Origin: Magnetospirillum aberrantis SpK
GTDB lineage: Bacteria; Pseudomonadota; Alphaproteobacteria; Rhodospirillales; Magnetospirillaceae
NCBI RefSeq assembly: GCF_011022235.1
Contig: NZ_JAAIYP010000035.1
Location: 1-64,000 of the forward strand
Length of the DNA stretch: 64,000 bases
Direction of reading: 5' to 3'
A program made the position numbers and the translations under genes. The notes beneath the pieces are model-generated. The model saw only the letters and a list, made by a program, of their open reading frames with translations. It did not search any database and was not told the DNA's origin. Shown one piece after another: positions 56,642-64,000 of this stretch. The first letter of the stretch is position 1. Each line of letters begins with the position of its first letter.

Positions 56642-58768
56642 ATGAAAAACAGGACCACAGCCAAGAAGGACGAGCGGACGGACATGATCGCCCACAGCGT
56701 CGCCGATCAATTGCGGTTGATCGACCGTGCCGTCATCACCCTCACCCGCTCGACCGAGGCTTTGTTGCGGGCGACCGACGAGAACTCGCTGCTCGAGGAC
56801 ATCTGCCGCGTCGCCGTCGACGTCGCCGGCTACCGTCTGGCCTGGGTCGGCTATGCCCGCCACGACGCGCCGCTCAGCGTCACCCCAGTCGCCGTGGCCG
56901 GCCGCGGCCGTGCCTATCTGGACGAAATCTCGGTGTCCTGGGCCGACCACAATTTGGGCCACGGCCCCACCGGCAGCGCCATCCGTACCGGGATGGCCCA
57001 GGTGGTGCACGACATGGAGACCGACCCCCGTTTCGCCCCATGGCGGGACAACGCCCGCGCCTACGCCTTGCGTTCGGCCTTGGCCCTGCCGCTGGGCCAG
57101 GAGAACGAGCGCCTCGGCGCGCTGACCATCTACGCCGCCGAACCCGACGCCTTCGACCCCGACGTCATCCGCCTGATGGAAGACGTGGCCCGCAACCTCA
57201 CCTACGGCATCGGCGCATTGCGGATGAAGGCCGAACACGAACGGGCCGTGCGCGATCTCGCGGAATCCGAGGAACGCTACCGTTCGCTGGTGGAACTGAC
57301 CCCGGACCCTATCCTGGTCCATAGCCAAGGGACCATCGTGTTCGCCAACCATGCCGCGGCCAAGGTGTTCGCGGCGCCGGGAAAACGGCTGCTCGGCCTG
57401 CCGTTGCTGGAATTGCTGCACGAGGAAGCCCGCGAGGAAGTCGGGCGCCTGATCAAACGGCCGCCGACCCAGCGTCGCGTCAGCGAATACCGCATGAAGC
57501 GGCTGGACGGCAGCGAGTTCGAGGCCGAGATCGCCGCCACCACCATCACCTTCCACGGCCTTCCCGCCCGTATCCTGGTGATCCGCGACGTCACCGACCG
57601 CAAACAGGTGCACCAGCAACTGGTCCAGACCGCCAAACTGGCGACCCTGGGCGAGATGGCGGCCGGATTGGTGCACGAATTGTCGCAGCCTTTGAATATC
57701 ATGCGCCTCACCGCCGAAGGCGCCCTGCTGTTCATCGAGCGCGGCAAGGCGACGCCGGAATGGCAGGCCGAACAGTTCCAGCAGATCGCCGACCAGGCCC
57801 AACGCACCGCCGAGATCATCGATGACATCCGCATTTTCTCGCGTCGCGACACCAGCCCGGTCCTGGTATTCGACGCGCTGGCGGCGGTGTCCTCGGCGCT
57901 CGGCGTGCTCGCGGGGCAATTACGGCCCGACGAGATCACCCTGGTCACCGACCTTCCCCCGCATCCGGTGCTGGTCCGGGGCCGTCCGGTGCAGTTGGAA
58001 CAGGTGGTCATGAACCTGTTGTCCAATGCCCACCACGCGCTCAAGGAAAAACGCGAACGCGAGACCCCGGACAGCAACTGGTGCGCCAGCATCACCATCT
58101 CGGCCCGCCTGTCGGGACACAATCTGGTGGTTACCGTCTCCGACACCGGCCCCGGCATCCCACCGACCGTGCGGGCCCGTGTCTTCGAACCGTTCTTCAC
58201 CACCAAGGAGGCCGGGCGCGGCACCGGGCTGGGCCTGTCGGTCAGCTTCGGCATCATCGCCGCCATGGGCGGCCGCCTCGAGGTGCTCGACCAGGGACCG
58301 GGCGCGTGTTTCGCCATCACCTTGCCCATCGACGAAGAAGGAACCCTGGTGTCCGAAGAGCTGAAAGACCGCTCCCTGACGGCAACAGCGGAAATCGACG
58401 GCCACATCATGGTGGTCGAGGACGAACTGACGGCCGGGGAAACCCTGGCCCGCTATCTTCAGGAACTGGGATACCGCGTCACCGTCTGCACCAGCGGCAA
58501 CCAAGCCTATGAAAGCTTCATGGCCGACCCCGCGGACGTGGTCATCACCGATTTGCGCATGCCGGCCGGAGGCGGCGAGCAATTGGTGGAAAAATTGCGG
58601 GACTTCGACCCGCTGATGCCCATCGTCATCGTCACCGGCCACCTGGGCGCCACCGAACGGCTGGCGGAGAACCTGCAAGACGACCGCTGCGCCGTCCTGA
58701 AGAAGCCGGTGCCGCTTGGCCGGCTGGCGGACATCATCGCCACTTTCCTCAAGCCCCCAGCCGATTAG
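56642..58768 (+). CDS. Hybrid histidine kinase with GAF, PAS and receiver domains
   Basis: Cytoplasmic sensor of 708 residues without membrane segments. The order is GAF (about 40-195, AGYRLAWVGYARHDAPL), PAS (about 210-320), HisKA with phospho-acceptor His345 in GLVHELSQPLNIM, and the ATP-binding domain (NLLSNAHHAL, DTGPGIPP, GRGTGLGLS). A C-terminal receiver has Asp637 in VVITDLRMPAGGG and conserved lysines in AVLKKPVPLG. The layout suggests phosphotransfer within the protein or tuning by the receiver. The NarL-type regulator 95 bp downstream is the likely partner. Confidence 0.93.
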   Translation: MKNRTTAKKDERTDMIAHSVADQLRLIDRAVITLTRSTEALLRATDENSLLEDICRVAVDVAGYRLAWVGYARHDAPLSVTPVAVAGRGRAYLDEISVSWADHNLGHGPTGSAIRTGMAQVVHDMETDPRFAPWRDNARAYALRSALALPLGQENERLGALTIYAAEPDAFDPDVIRLMEDVARNLTYGIGALRMKAEHERAVRDLAESEERYRSLVELTPDPILVHSQGTIVFANHAAAKVFAAPGKRLLGLPLLELLHEEAREEVGRLIKRPPTQRRVSEYRMKRLDGSEFEAEIAATTITFHGLPARILVIRDVTDRKQVHQQLVQTAKLATLGEMAAGLVHELSQPLNIMRLTAEGALLFIERGKATPEWQAEQFQQIADQAQRTAEIIDDIRIFSRRDTSPVLVFDALAAVSSALGVLAGQLRPDEITLVTDLPPHPVLVRGRPVQLEQVVMNLLSNAHHALKEKRERETPDSNWCASITISARLSGHNLVVTVSDTGPGIPPTVRARVFEPFFTTKEAGRGTGLGLSVSFGIIAAMGGRLEVLDQGPGACFAITLPIDEEGTLVSEELKDRSLTATAEIDGHIMVVEDELTAGETLARYLQELGYRVTVCTSGNQAYESFMADPADVVITDLRMPAGGGEQLVEKLRDFDPLMPIVIVTGHLGATERLAENLQDDRCAVLKKPVPLGRLADIIATFLKPPAD

Positions 58769-58863
58769 GGGCAATTCAGAACGGTTTTCGGTGGACCACA
58801 CTCCCGGTCTGGCTATACTTTCCACGCACGGCAGACCGAAGGTCCACGCAGGGGAGAAGACCG

Positions 58864-59535
58864 ATGAAAATCCTGGTCGCCGACGACCACAAGCTGGTTC
58901 GGGACGGATTGAAGCCCTTTCTTCAGGAACTCGCCCCCGACGTTGAAGTGCTTGACGCCGCCAACATGGACGAAGCGCTGGCCGCCGTCGCCGGTGCCGA
59001 AGGTCTTGGTCTGGTGCTGCTGGACCTGATGATGCCCGGCATGGACGGGCTCAAGGGGCTTGAGCTTCTGCGCGCCAAATGCCCCGACGTCCCGGTGGTG
59101 ATCGTTTCCGGCTTCTCCAGCCGCGACCACGTGGTAGCCGCCGTCCAGGCCGGTGCCGCCGGCTTCATTCCCAAGACCGTCAGCGGCACCGCCATGGTCA
59201 ACGCCCTGCGGCTGGTGCTGTCGGGCGAGAAGTATCTTCCCTCCTCGACCTTCTTCGAGGAACCGGGCAGCCAAATGAGCATGCCTTCGTCGATGACGAT
59301 TCGACCGACAGGCGTGCCCGCGCCGTTCGACAAGCTGTCGCGCCGCGAGGCCGAGATACTGGCCCTGTTGGTGGAAGGACGCACCAACAAGGAAATCGCC
59401 TTGTGCCTGGATCTTCAGGAAATCACCATCAAGGTCCACCTGCGCAACGTGTACCGCAAGATCGGTGCCGCCAACCGCGCCCAAGCGGTGCGGATCGCCA
59501 TGTCCTCTGGCTGGGTGCCGGCCGGCGCCGCCTGA
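58864..59535 (+). CDS. NarL/LuxR family response regulator
   Basis: A 223-residue DNA-binding regulator. The receiver has VADDHKLVRDG, phospho-acceptor Asp54 in LVLLDLMMPGMDG and the lysine in GFIPKTVSG. After a linker of about 30 residues the LuxR-type helix-turn-helix reads LSRREAEILALLVEGRTNKE and KVHLRNVYRKIGAANR. GGGGAGAAGACCG precedes the ATG. It is adjacent to the hybrid kinase gene, so the two probably form one pathway. Confidence 0.94.
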   Translation: MKILVADDHKLVRDGLKPFLQELAPDVEVLDAANMDEALAAVAGAEGLGLVLLDLMMPGMDGLKGLELLRAKCPDVPVVIVSGFSSRDHVVAAVQAGAAGFIPKTVSGTAMVNALRLVLSGEKYLPSSTFFEEPGSQMSMPSSMTIRPTGVPAPFDKLSRREAEILALLVEGRTNKEIALCLDLQEITIKVHLRNVYRKIGAANRAQAVRIAMSSGWVPAGAA

Positions 59536-59651
59536 CATGGCCCCGGCACCGGGCCATGTTTCCGGCGCAGACTTCCCCTGTGGCAAGCTCCCCTTGCCTT
59601 GACGGTCATTTCGGAGGATTGTTGCGCCCTTCCACGTTTCGGACAGGGGCG

Positions 59652-60143
59652 ATGGCCACCGTTTTTCTTGGTTTGGGGACCAATCTGGGCGACCGTGCCG
59701 CCAACCTGCGCACGGCGCTGACCGCGCTCAGCGACTTGGCCCGGATCGACGCGGTTTCCGCGATCTATGAAACCGCGCCGCTTTACGTGCTTGACCAGCC
59801 AGCCTTCCTCAACATGGCGGTCCGCGTCACCACCCCCCTCTCTCCGCGCGACTTGCTGATCGAGCTCAAGGCGCTGGAGAACGAGTTGGGCCGTGTCGCG
59901 TCGGTGCGTTACGGGCCGCGTCTGATCGACCTCGACATCCTGCTTTATGATGGCGTGGTGATGGACGATTCCGACCTGACCATTCCCCATCCCCGCCTGC
60001 ATGAACGCCGTTTCGCCCTGGTGCCGCTGGCCGACATCGCCGCGGACCACGCCCATCCGGTGCTGGGACGCAATGTCGCCGATCTGCTGGCGGCACTGCC
60101 TTCCACCGACGACGTGTTGCCGTCGGCCGTCACCCTGGACTGA
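59652..60143 (+). CDS. folK: 2-amino-4-hydroxy-6-hydroxymethyldihydropteridine diphosphokinase
   Basis: FolK transfers pyrophosphate from ATP to the pterin in folate synthesis. The 163-residue protein has the family hallmarks FLGLGTNLGDR at the N terminus, ENELGRVASVRYGPRLIDLD with the metal-binding Asp pair, and PHPRLHERRFALVPLADIA. The ATG at 59652 (MATVFLGLG) fits the family start; the frame runs further upstream only as a shadow of the previous gene. It is followed by folB, 23 bp away. Confidence 0.96.
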   Translation: MATVFLGLGTNLGDRAANLRTALTALSDLARIDAVSAIYETAPLYVLDQPAFLNMAVRVTTPLSPRDLLIELKALENELGRVASVRYGPRLIDLDILLYDGVVMDDSDLTIPHPRLHERRFALVPLADIAADHAHPVLGRNVADLLAALPSTDDVLPSAVTLD

Positions 60144-60166
60144 CCTTTTCCAATCGAGGACCCGCC

Positions 60167-60547
60167 ATGTTCGCCACCGATCCCGACGCCAAGCTGTACC
60201 GCATCCTGGTCCGCGATCTGGTGCTGAAATGCCTGATCGGCATCCACGCCCATGAATTGCTGGCCCCGCAAAGGGTCCGCATCAACGTCGACATGGGGGT
60301 GTTGGAACAGGCCGGCCCGCTGTCGGACGACATCGCCAACGTGGTTTCCTACGAGGACGTCATCGAGGGCATCAAGCGCATGCTGGCGCATGGCCACATC
60401 AACCTGGTGGAAACACTGGCGGAAAAGGTCGCCGAATTGTGCATGGCCGATCCCCGCGTCGCCTCGGTCCGGGTCAGGGTGGAAAAGCTGGACGTCTACG
60501 CCGAAGCGGCCTCGGTCGGTATCGAGATCGAACGCCGCCGCGACTGA
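60167..60547 (+). CDS. folB: Dihydroneopterin aldolase
   Basis: FolB converts dihydroneopterin to the hydroxymethyl pterin used by FolK. The 126-residue product has CLIGIHAHELLAPQRVRINV near the N terminus, VVSYEDVIEGIKRMLAHGHI in the middle and the catalytic lysine region VRVRVEKLDVYAEAASVGIE. Length is typical. The folK-folB order means that two consecutive steps are encoded together. Confidence 0.95.
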   Translation: MFATDPDAKLYRILVRDLVLKCLIGIHAHELLAPQRVRINVDMGVLEQAGPLSDDIANVVSYEDVIEGIKRMLAHGHINLVETLAEKVAELCMADPRVASVRVRVEKLDVYAEAASVGIEIERRRD

Positions 60548-60627
60548 CCCGGCAAGGAAACCCGCAACCCCCTCTTGCCGCCATAAATACTTGCTGCCAC
60601 TCTGATCCGTCGGCACGAACGGAACGG

Positions 60628-62781
60628 ATGATGGTGGTACAGCGCGCGGAATTCAGGATTTGGGCGGCGGCGGTCTTGCTGGCCCTGGCATGCAGCACGG
60701 CATCCATATGGCAACTCCATGCCAGCCGTGAAGCTCATCTCCACGCAGCCGAACAACTGGCCCTGTCGCTGTCGAACGCGGCGGCCCAGCGCATCGCCGT
60801 TTCCTTGCGCAGCATGGACATGCTGCTGACCGAGGTGACGGAAAAGGTCAAGGACCCCGCCACCCTCCCCTCCGACCTGTCCACCACCTTGCGGACCAAG
60901 CTGGACGTGTTCCCTGAACTGGACAGCATCGGCCTGGTGGACGAGCAAGGTTGGCTGCGCCAGATCATTTATCGCGACGGCCCCAAGCGGATGGTGCCGG
61001 TGCACATCGCCGACACGCCGCATATCCGTGCCATGCAAGAAACCTGGCGCGAAGGCCGGCTGTTTTTGTCGCCGCCGGTGCCCGAGCTTTTCACCCTGAC
61101 CCCGGTCATTCTGTTGACCCGTCCCTTGGTCGATTCCCAAGGGATTTTCCACGGCAGCGCCGGCCTTGCCGTCAAGACCGACTTCATCGATGCCGCCCTG
61201 GCCTCGGTCGTGCCCAAGGCGGGCGACGCGGCAGGGGCCTTTTCCCCGGACGGCGTCCTGTTCTCCCGCTTTCCCGTGGACAAACGCTTTACCGGCCGCA
61301 GCATCCGCGACAGCGGTCTTTTCCGTGCTTATACCGCGTCGTCGGGAACCGCCGGCACCGAACGCCGTGCCGTCAGCTTCTCTGACGGCATCGAACGCAT
61401 CGTCGCCTTCACTCCGGTCCCCGGCTACGACGTCGTCGCCGCCGTCGGCATCGCACGCGCCAAGGTGCTTGACCGTTGGCAGCGGGAATTGTGGGTCCAT
61501 GGCGGCATCCAATCCCTGTTCGCCGGCATCATTTTCGCGTTGGCTTTCCGTCTGTCGCGCTCGGAACGGCGGCGGCGCAAGGTCTCCAGCCAATTGCTGG
61601 CCAACGAGCGCGCCCATGTGGAGTTGCTCGAACGCGCGGTCAAGGAACGCACCGCCGAACTCAACACCTCGTTGGCGGCCTTGGCCGAGAACGAGGAACG
61701 GTTTCGCCGCATCGTCGACATTTCGCCGTTTCCTCTGGTGCTGACCCGGCGCGCGGACAACGGCGTGGTCTACATCAACGAACGCGCCTCGGAAACCTTC
61801 GGCGTCCCCCAGAACCAGGCTGCGGACAAGGTGGCCCCGAACTTCTGGGTTCACGCCGCCGACCGCGCCCACATGATCGACACGCTGACCGCCCAGGGCC
61901 TGATCCGCAACCAGGAAGCTCTCCTGAAGCGCGGAAACGGCGAAGCCTTCACCGCGTTGTTGTCGGCGGCAACCGTCACCCTTGGCGGGGAAGCGCTGGT
62001 GCTGACCGCCGTGTTGGACATCACCGAACGCAAGCGGCTGGAAGAGGATTTCGCCCGTTCGAACCGCGATCTGGAACAGTTCTCCTATGCGGTGTCGCAC
62101 GACCTTCAGGAACCGTTGCGCATGGTTTCCAGCTATCTGGCGCTGCTTGAACGGCGTTACCGGGACCAACTGGATTCCGACGCCCACGAATTCATCGGCT
62201 TCGCTGTCGACGGCGCCCAACGCATGAGCCGGATGATCTCTGACCTGTTGGAATATTCCCGTGTGCATCGGCGCGGCAACCCGCTTGGCTCTGTTGATCT
62301 GAACGACGCCTTGAGCGACGCCCTGGCCAACCTGTCCACCGCCATCGCCGAAAGCGGCGCCCATGTCGAACACCAGCCGCTTCCCACCGTACAGGGCGAC
62401 GCCAGCCAGTTGATGCGGGTATTCCAGAATCTGGTCGGCAACGCCATCAAATACCGCCGCCCGAACACGTCACCCACCGTCACCATCACCGCTGCCCAGG
62501 ACGATGGCCAATGGGTGGTTTCCGTGGCCGATGACGGCATCGGCATCGACCCGGCGGCGACCGGCCGCCTGTTCCAGGTTTTTCAGCGTCTCAACCCCCG
62601 CGACGCCTATGAAGGCTCCGGCGTCGGCCTTGCCGTATGCCGCCGCATCCTGGAACGCCATGGCGGCCGCATCTGGGTGGATTCCGCCGGCGAAGGACAA
62701 GGCTGCACCTTCCGCTTCAGTATTCCGGCCATTCCGCCGACGACCGAAAACGAAGAAGGGGCCGCTGTCGCGACCCCTTGA
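60628..62781 (+). CDS. Membrane sensor histidine kinase with extracytoplasmic Cache-like sensor
   Basis: A 717-residue kinase. Transmembrane helix 1 (WAAAVLLALACSTASIW) is near the N terminus and helix 2 near 300-315. Between them lies a periplasmic double-Cache-like domain with VFPELDSIGLVDEQGWLRQI and VLFSRFPVDKRFTGRSIRDS. A coiled coil, one PAS domain (about 360-475) and the kinase core follow. His491 lies in YAVSHDLQEPLRMV, the bacteriophytochrome-like HisKA version, and the ATPase motifs are NLVGNAIKYR, DDGIGIDP and GSGVGLAVC. No regulator is adjacent on this strand; the CheY-like proteins at 63.4 and 63.9 kb are possible partners. Confidence 0.92.
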   Translation: MMVVQRAEFRIWAAAVLLALACSTASIWQLHASREAHLHAAEQLALSLSNAAAQRIAVSLRSMDMLLTEVTEKVKDPATLPSDLSTTLRTKLDVFPELDSIGLVDEQGWLRQIIYRDGPKRMVPVHIADTPHIRAMQETWREGRLFLSPPVPELFTLTPVILLTRPLVDSQGIFHGSAGLAVKTDFIDAALASVVPKAGDAAGAFSPDGVLFSRFPVDKRFTGRSIRDSGLFRAYTASSGTAGTERRAVSFSDGIERIVAFTPVPGYDVVAAVGIARAKVLDRWQRELWVHGGIQSLFAGIIFALAFRLSRSERRRRKVSSQLLANERAHVELLERAVKERTAELNTSLAALAENEERFRRIVDISPFPLVLTRRADNGVVYINERASETFGVPQNQAADKVAPNFWVHAADRAHMIDTLTAQGLIRNQEALLKRGNGEAFTALLSAATVTLGGEALVLTAVLDITERKRLEEDFARSNRDLEQFSYAVSHDLQEPLRMVSSYLALLERRYRDQLDSDAHEFIGFAVDGAQRMSRMISDLLEYSRVHRRGNPLGSVDLNDALSDALANLSTAIAESGAHVEHQPLPTVQGDASQLMRVFQNLVGNAIKYRRPNTSPTVTITAAQDDGQWVVSVADDGIGIDPAATGRLFQVFQRLNPRDAYEGSGVGLAVCRRILERHGGRIWVDSAGEGQGCTFRFSIPAIPPTTENEEGAAVATP

Positions 62782-62808
62782 TCCCACGCGGCGCGGCGAT
62801 CCTGGCGC

Positions 62809-63072
62809 TTACACCATGCCCAGCGCGGCCTTGTAAAGATCGAGCAACTGCTCGGTCTCCTCGCGTTCCTGCTCTTCCATGCGGCGCAGGGACACGATCT
62901 TGCGCATGATCTTGGTGTCGAAGCCCTGGGACTTGGCCTGGGAATAGACATCCTTGATGTCCGCAGCCAGCGCCTTCTTCTCTTCCTCAAGGCGCTCGAT
63001 GCGCTCGATGAACTGGCGCAGCGCCTCGGCGGCGATCCCACCGATCTGGCTGTTGTTCTGGTCGTCGCTCAT
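62809..63072 (-). CDS. gapR: GapR-like nucleoid-associated protein (DUF2312)
   Basis: An 87-residue coiled-coil protein matching the DUF2312 family. In Caulobacter the family member GapR binds overtwisted AT-rich DNA ahead of replication and transcription forks and stimulates topoisomerases. Family sequence is clear in [39 protein letters not shown] and [21 protein letters not shown] placed the start at 63072 (MSDDQNNSQ); an in-frame ATG at 63141 would add 23 residues unlike the family. The leader before ATG folds into a hairpin covering the GAGGGG ribosome-binding site. Confidence 0.93.
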   Translation of the reverse strand: MSDDQNNSQIGGIAAEALRQFIERIERLEEEKKALAADIKDVYSQAKSQGFDTKIMRKIVSLRRMEEQEREETEQLLDLYKAALGMV

Positions 63073-63073
63073 A

Positions 63074-63104
63074 AGGGAACCCCTCGGGTGGACATGAGGG
63101 TCCC
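63074..63104 (-). promoter_or_regulatory. Hairpin covering the gapR ribosome-binding site
   Basis: On the minus strand GGGACCCTC (63104-63096) pairs with GAGGGGTTCCC (63085-63075) with two single-base bulges and a 10-nt loop. The GAGGGG in the second arm is the only good ribosome-binding site before the gapR ATG. Folding would reduce initiation. Confidence 0.45.
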
Positions 63105-63351
63105 GACCATAATTCCCCCCGCTTCTTGGATCAAGACGCATCTATCACACCGTTTCCGGCAACGTTTCCGCAAGAACACGGCACAAATATAAGGCCGACA
63201 CCCCACATTCGATGAAATGAAAACAGGCTCTATAGGGCGCACACCCGACCTCATACAAAGAACACCCGAATGCTTAAGCCATATTCAATACAACAAAGAT
63301 TCATCATAAATTTAGTTACGCACACAGTCAGCACCATAAAATGCAACCGTT
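63105..63351. other. AT-rich intergenic region between gapR and a response regulator gene
   Basis: About 250 bp, with strongly AT-rich sequence at 63180-63345, presumably holding the divergent promoters of gapR and the CheY-like gene. I see no gene on either strand and no clear operator. Confidence 0.4.
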
Positions 63352-63744
63352 ATGAGAGAAAAAATACAGATCCCGCGCATTCTTTTGGTAGAGGACATCG
63401 CAGCCATGCGTCTCCTCATTCGCCAGATGCTGCGCAAACTGGGCATCGAACAGGTCTTCGAAGCATCAGACGGTTCATCCGCCCTCCACATCCTTCGTGA
63501 GCAACCGGTGGACGCCATCCTGTCCGACTGGAACATGATTCCCATGACCGGCCTGCAATTGCTGATGGCGGTGCGCGAGGAGCCGGAACACCGCCACCTG
63601 CCGTTCATCATGATCACCGGCCAGCACAGCACCGAGCATTTCGCCCGCGCCCGCGCCGCCGGGGTTTCGGGATATCTGGTCAAGCCGTTCGGGGCGGACA
63701 GGCTGGAACGGCAACTGACCCGCGTGCTGAACCTACGCCCTTAG
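63352..63744 (+). CDS. Single-domain response regulator (CheY-like)
   Basis: A 130-residue receiver domain. LLVEDIAAMRLLIRQMLRKL has the acidic pocket, the phospho-acceptor is Asp59 in ILSDWNMIPMTG, the switch residue follows in IMITGQH, and the conserved lysine is in YLVKPFG. The DWNMP-like motif resembles chemotaxis CheY proteins. The ATG has no strong ribosome-binding site directly upstream, so the start is somewhat uncertain. Another receiver gene follows 178 bp later. Confidence 0.92.
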   Translation: MREKIQIPRILLVEDIAAMRLLIRQMLRKLGIEQVFEASDGSSALHILREQPVDAILSDWNMIPMTGLQLLMAVREEPEHRHLPFIMITGQHSTEHFARARAAGVSGYLVKPFGADRLERQLTRVLNLRP

Positions 63745-63922
63745 CGCCCGGCTTACAGTTTCGACGTACGCCCGGCGAAACTGGATTTTGGCCTTTGGTA
63801 TAAGCGGTGCGCCGAGCGACCTTTCCAATGCCCAGCCCCCCCCTCTCTCTGGATGGCTGACGGCGCGGGGTGAAACATGGGATCACAATAAGGCACATTC
63901 CGCCTGCGTTGGGGGCCGCGCC

Positions 63923-64000
63923 ATGACCGAAACGTTCACCATCTTGCTGGTCGAGGACAGCACGCTGATGCGTTCCCTCATCCGTGACATGTTGCGCCCG
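63923..64000 (+). CDS. Response regulator, N-terminal fragment cut by the window end
   Basis: Only 26 codons are visible: MTETFTILLVEDSTLMRSLI and a few more. LLVEDSTLMR is the acidic pocket and first helix of a receiver domain, close in sequence to the start of the preceding regulator. Whether it is a stand-alone receiver or has an output domain cannot be seen. Confidence 0.8.
   Translation, partial: MTETFTILLVEDSTLMRSLIRDMLRP

Noticed and set aside
62756-62779. Terminator at the end of the membrane kinase gene
   Set aside because: AAGGGG/CCCCTT arms form a hairpin, but it lies inside the coding end and no T run follows; too weak to call.

Overview
The window is a GC-rich, densely packed chromosomal segment of an alphaproteobacterium. 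Rhodospirillales is the best fit, probably Magnetospirillum or a close relative. This is inference from gene content: a MipZ division regulator and GapR, a 14-gene nuo operon running into birA-coaX-rnj, plant-type glutathione reductase, an oxygen-sensitive type NifA, bacteriohemerythrin and many chemoreceptors. I see no insertion sequence, prophage, integrase or CRISPR array. It reads as core chromosome rich in signal transduction.

Bases 1-9.6 kb are a signalling block. It holds the tail of a chemoreceptor ending in a CheR/CheB-tether-like pentapeptide, cheR, cheD, cheB and a small protein with a CheZ-type D-X3-Q motif. A chemoreceptor with a C-terminal PilZ domain, mipZ, and a soluble multi-PAS histidine kinase with its single-domain response regulator follow. 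From 9.6 to 16.6 kb come an unrecognised 355-residue protein and, divergently, a complete branched-chain amino-acid ABC operon (livHMGF, a small membrane protein, livJ). After it is a short gene whose ribosome-binding site and start codon lie in a perfect 12-bp inverted repeat. From 16.7 to 21.8 kb lie an exported rhodanese, a third chemoreceptor, nifA and a hemerythrin.

From 21.8 to 39.2 kb, on the minus strand, nuoABCDEFGHIJKLMN (respiratory complex I) continues with almost no gaps into birA, coaX and rnj. A tRNA-Asp(GTC) with its own promoter precedes nuoA. Bases 39.5-40.1 kb hold the longest gene-poor stretch, with a nested inverted repeat and two doubtful small ORFs, ahead of an Rrf2-family regulator. 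Next are a radical SAM protein, a large MscS-type channel, glutathione reductase and a fourth chemoreceptor.

From 47.3 to 53.3 kb is an assimilatory sulfate operon (sulfite reductase, cysH, cysD, cysNC) on the minus strand, divergent from a rhodanese; the shared promoter region is full of ACACA/TGTGT half-sites. From 53.4 to 56.5 kb are cell-envelope genes: an L,D-transpeptidase, a Tat-exported YcbK-like peptidase and an exported unknown. From 56.6 kb to the end come a hybrid kinase with a NarL-type regulator, folK-folB, a membrane sensor kinase, gapR and two CheY-like regulators, the last cut by the window edge.

The most interesting observations are the CheT/CheZ-like gene ending the che cluster, the chemoreceptor tether next to cheR, the RBS-sequestering hairpins at 16.2 kb and upstream of gapR, the nifA-hemerythrin pairing, the sulfur-locus half-sites, and perfect short tandem duplications at gene boundaries.
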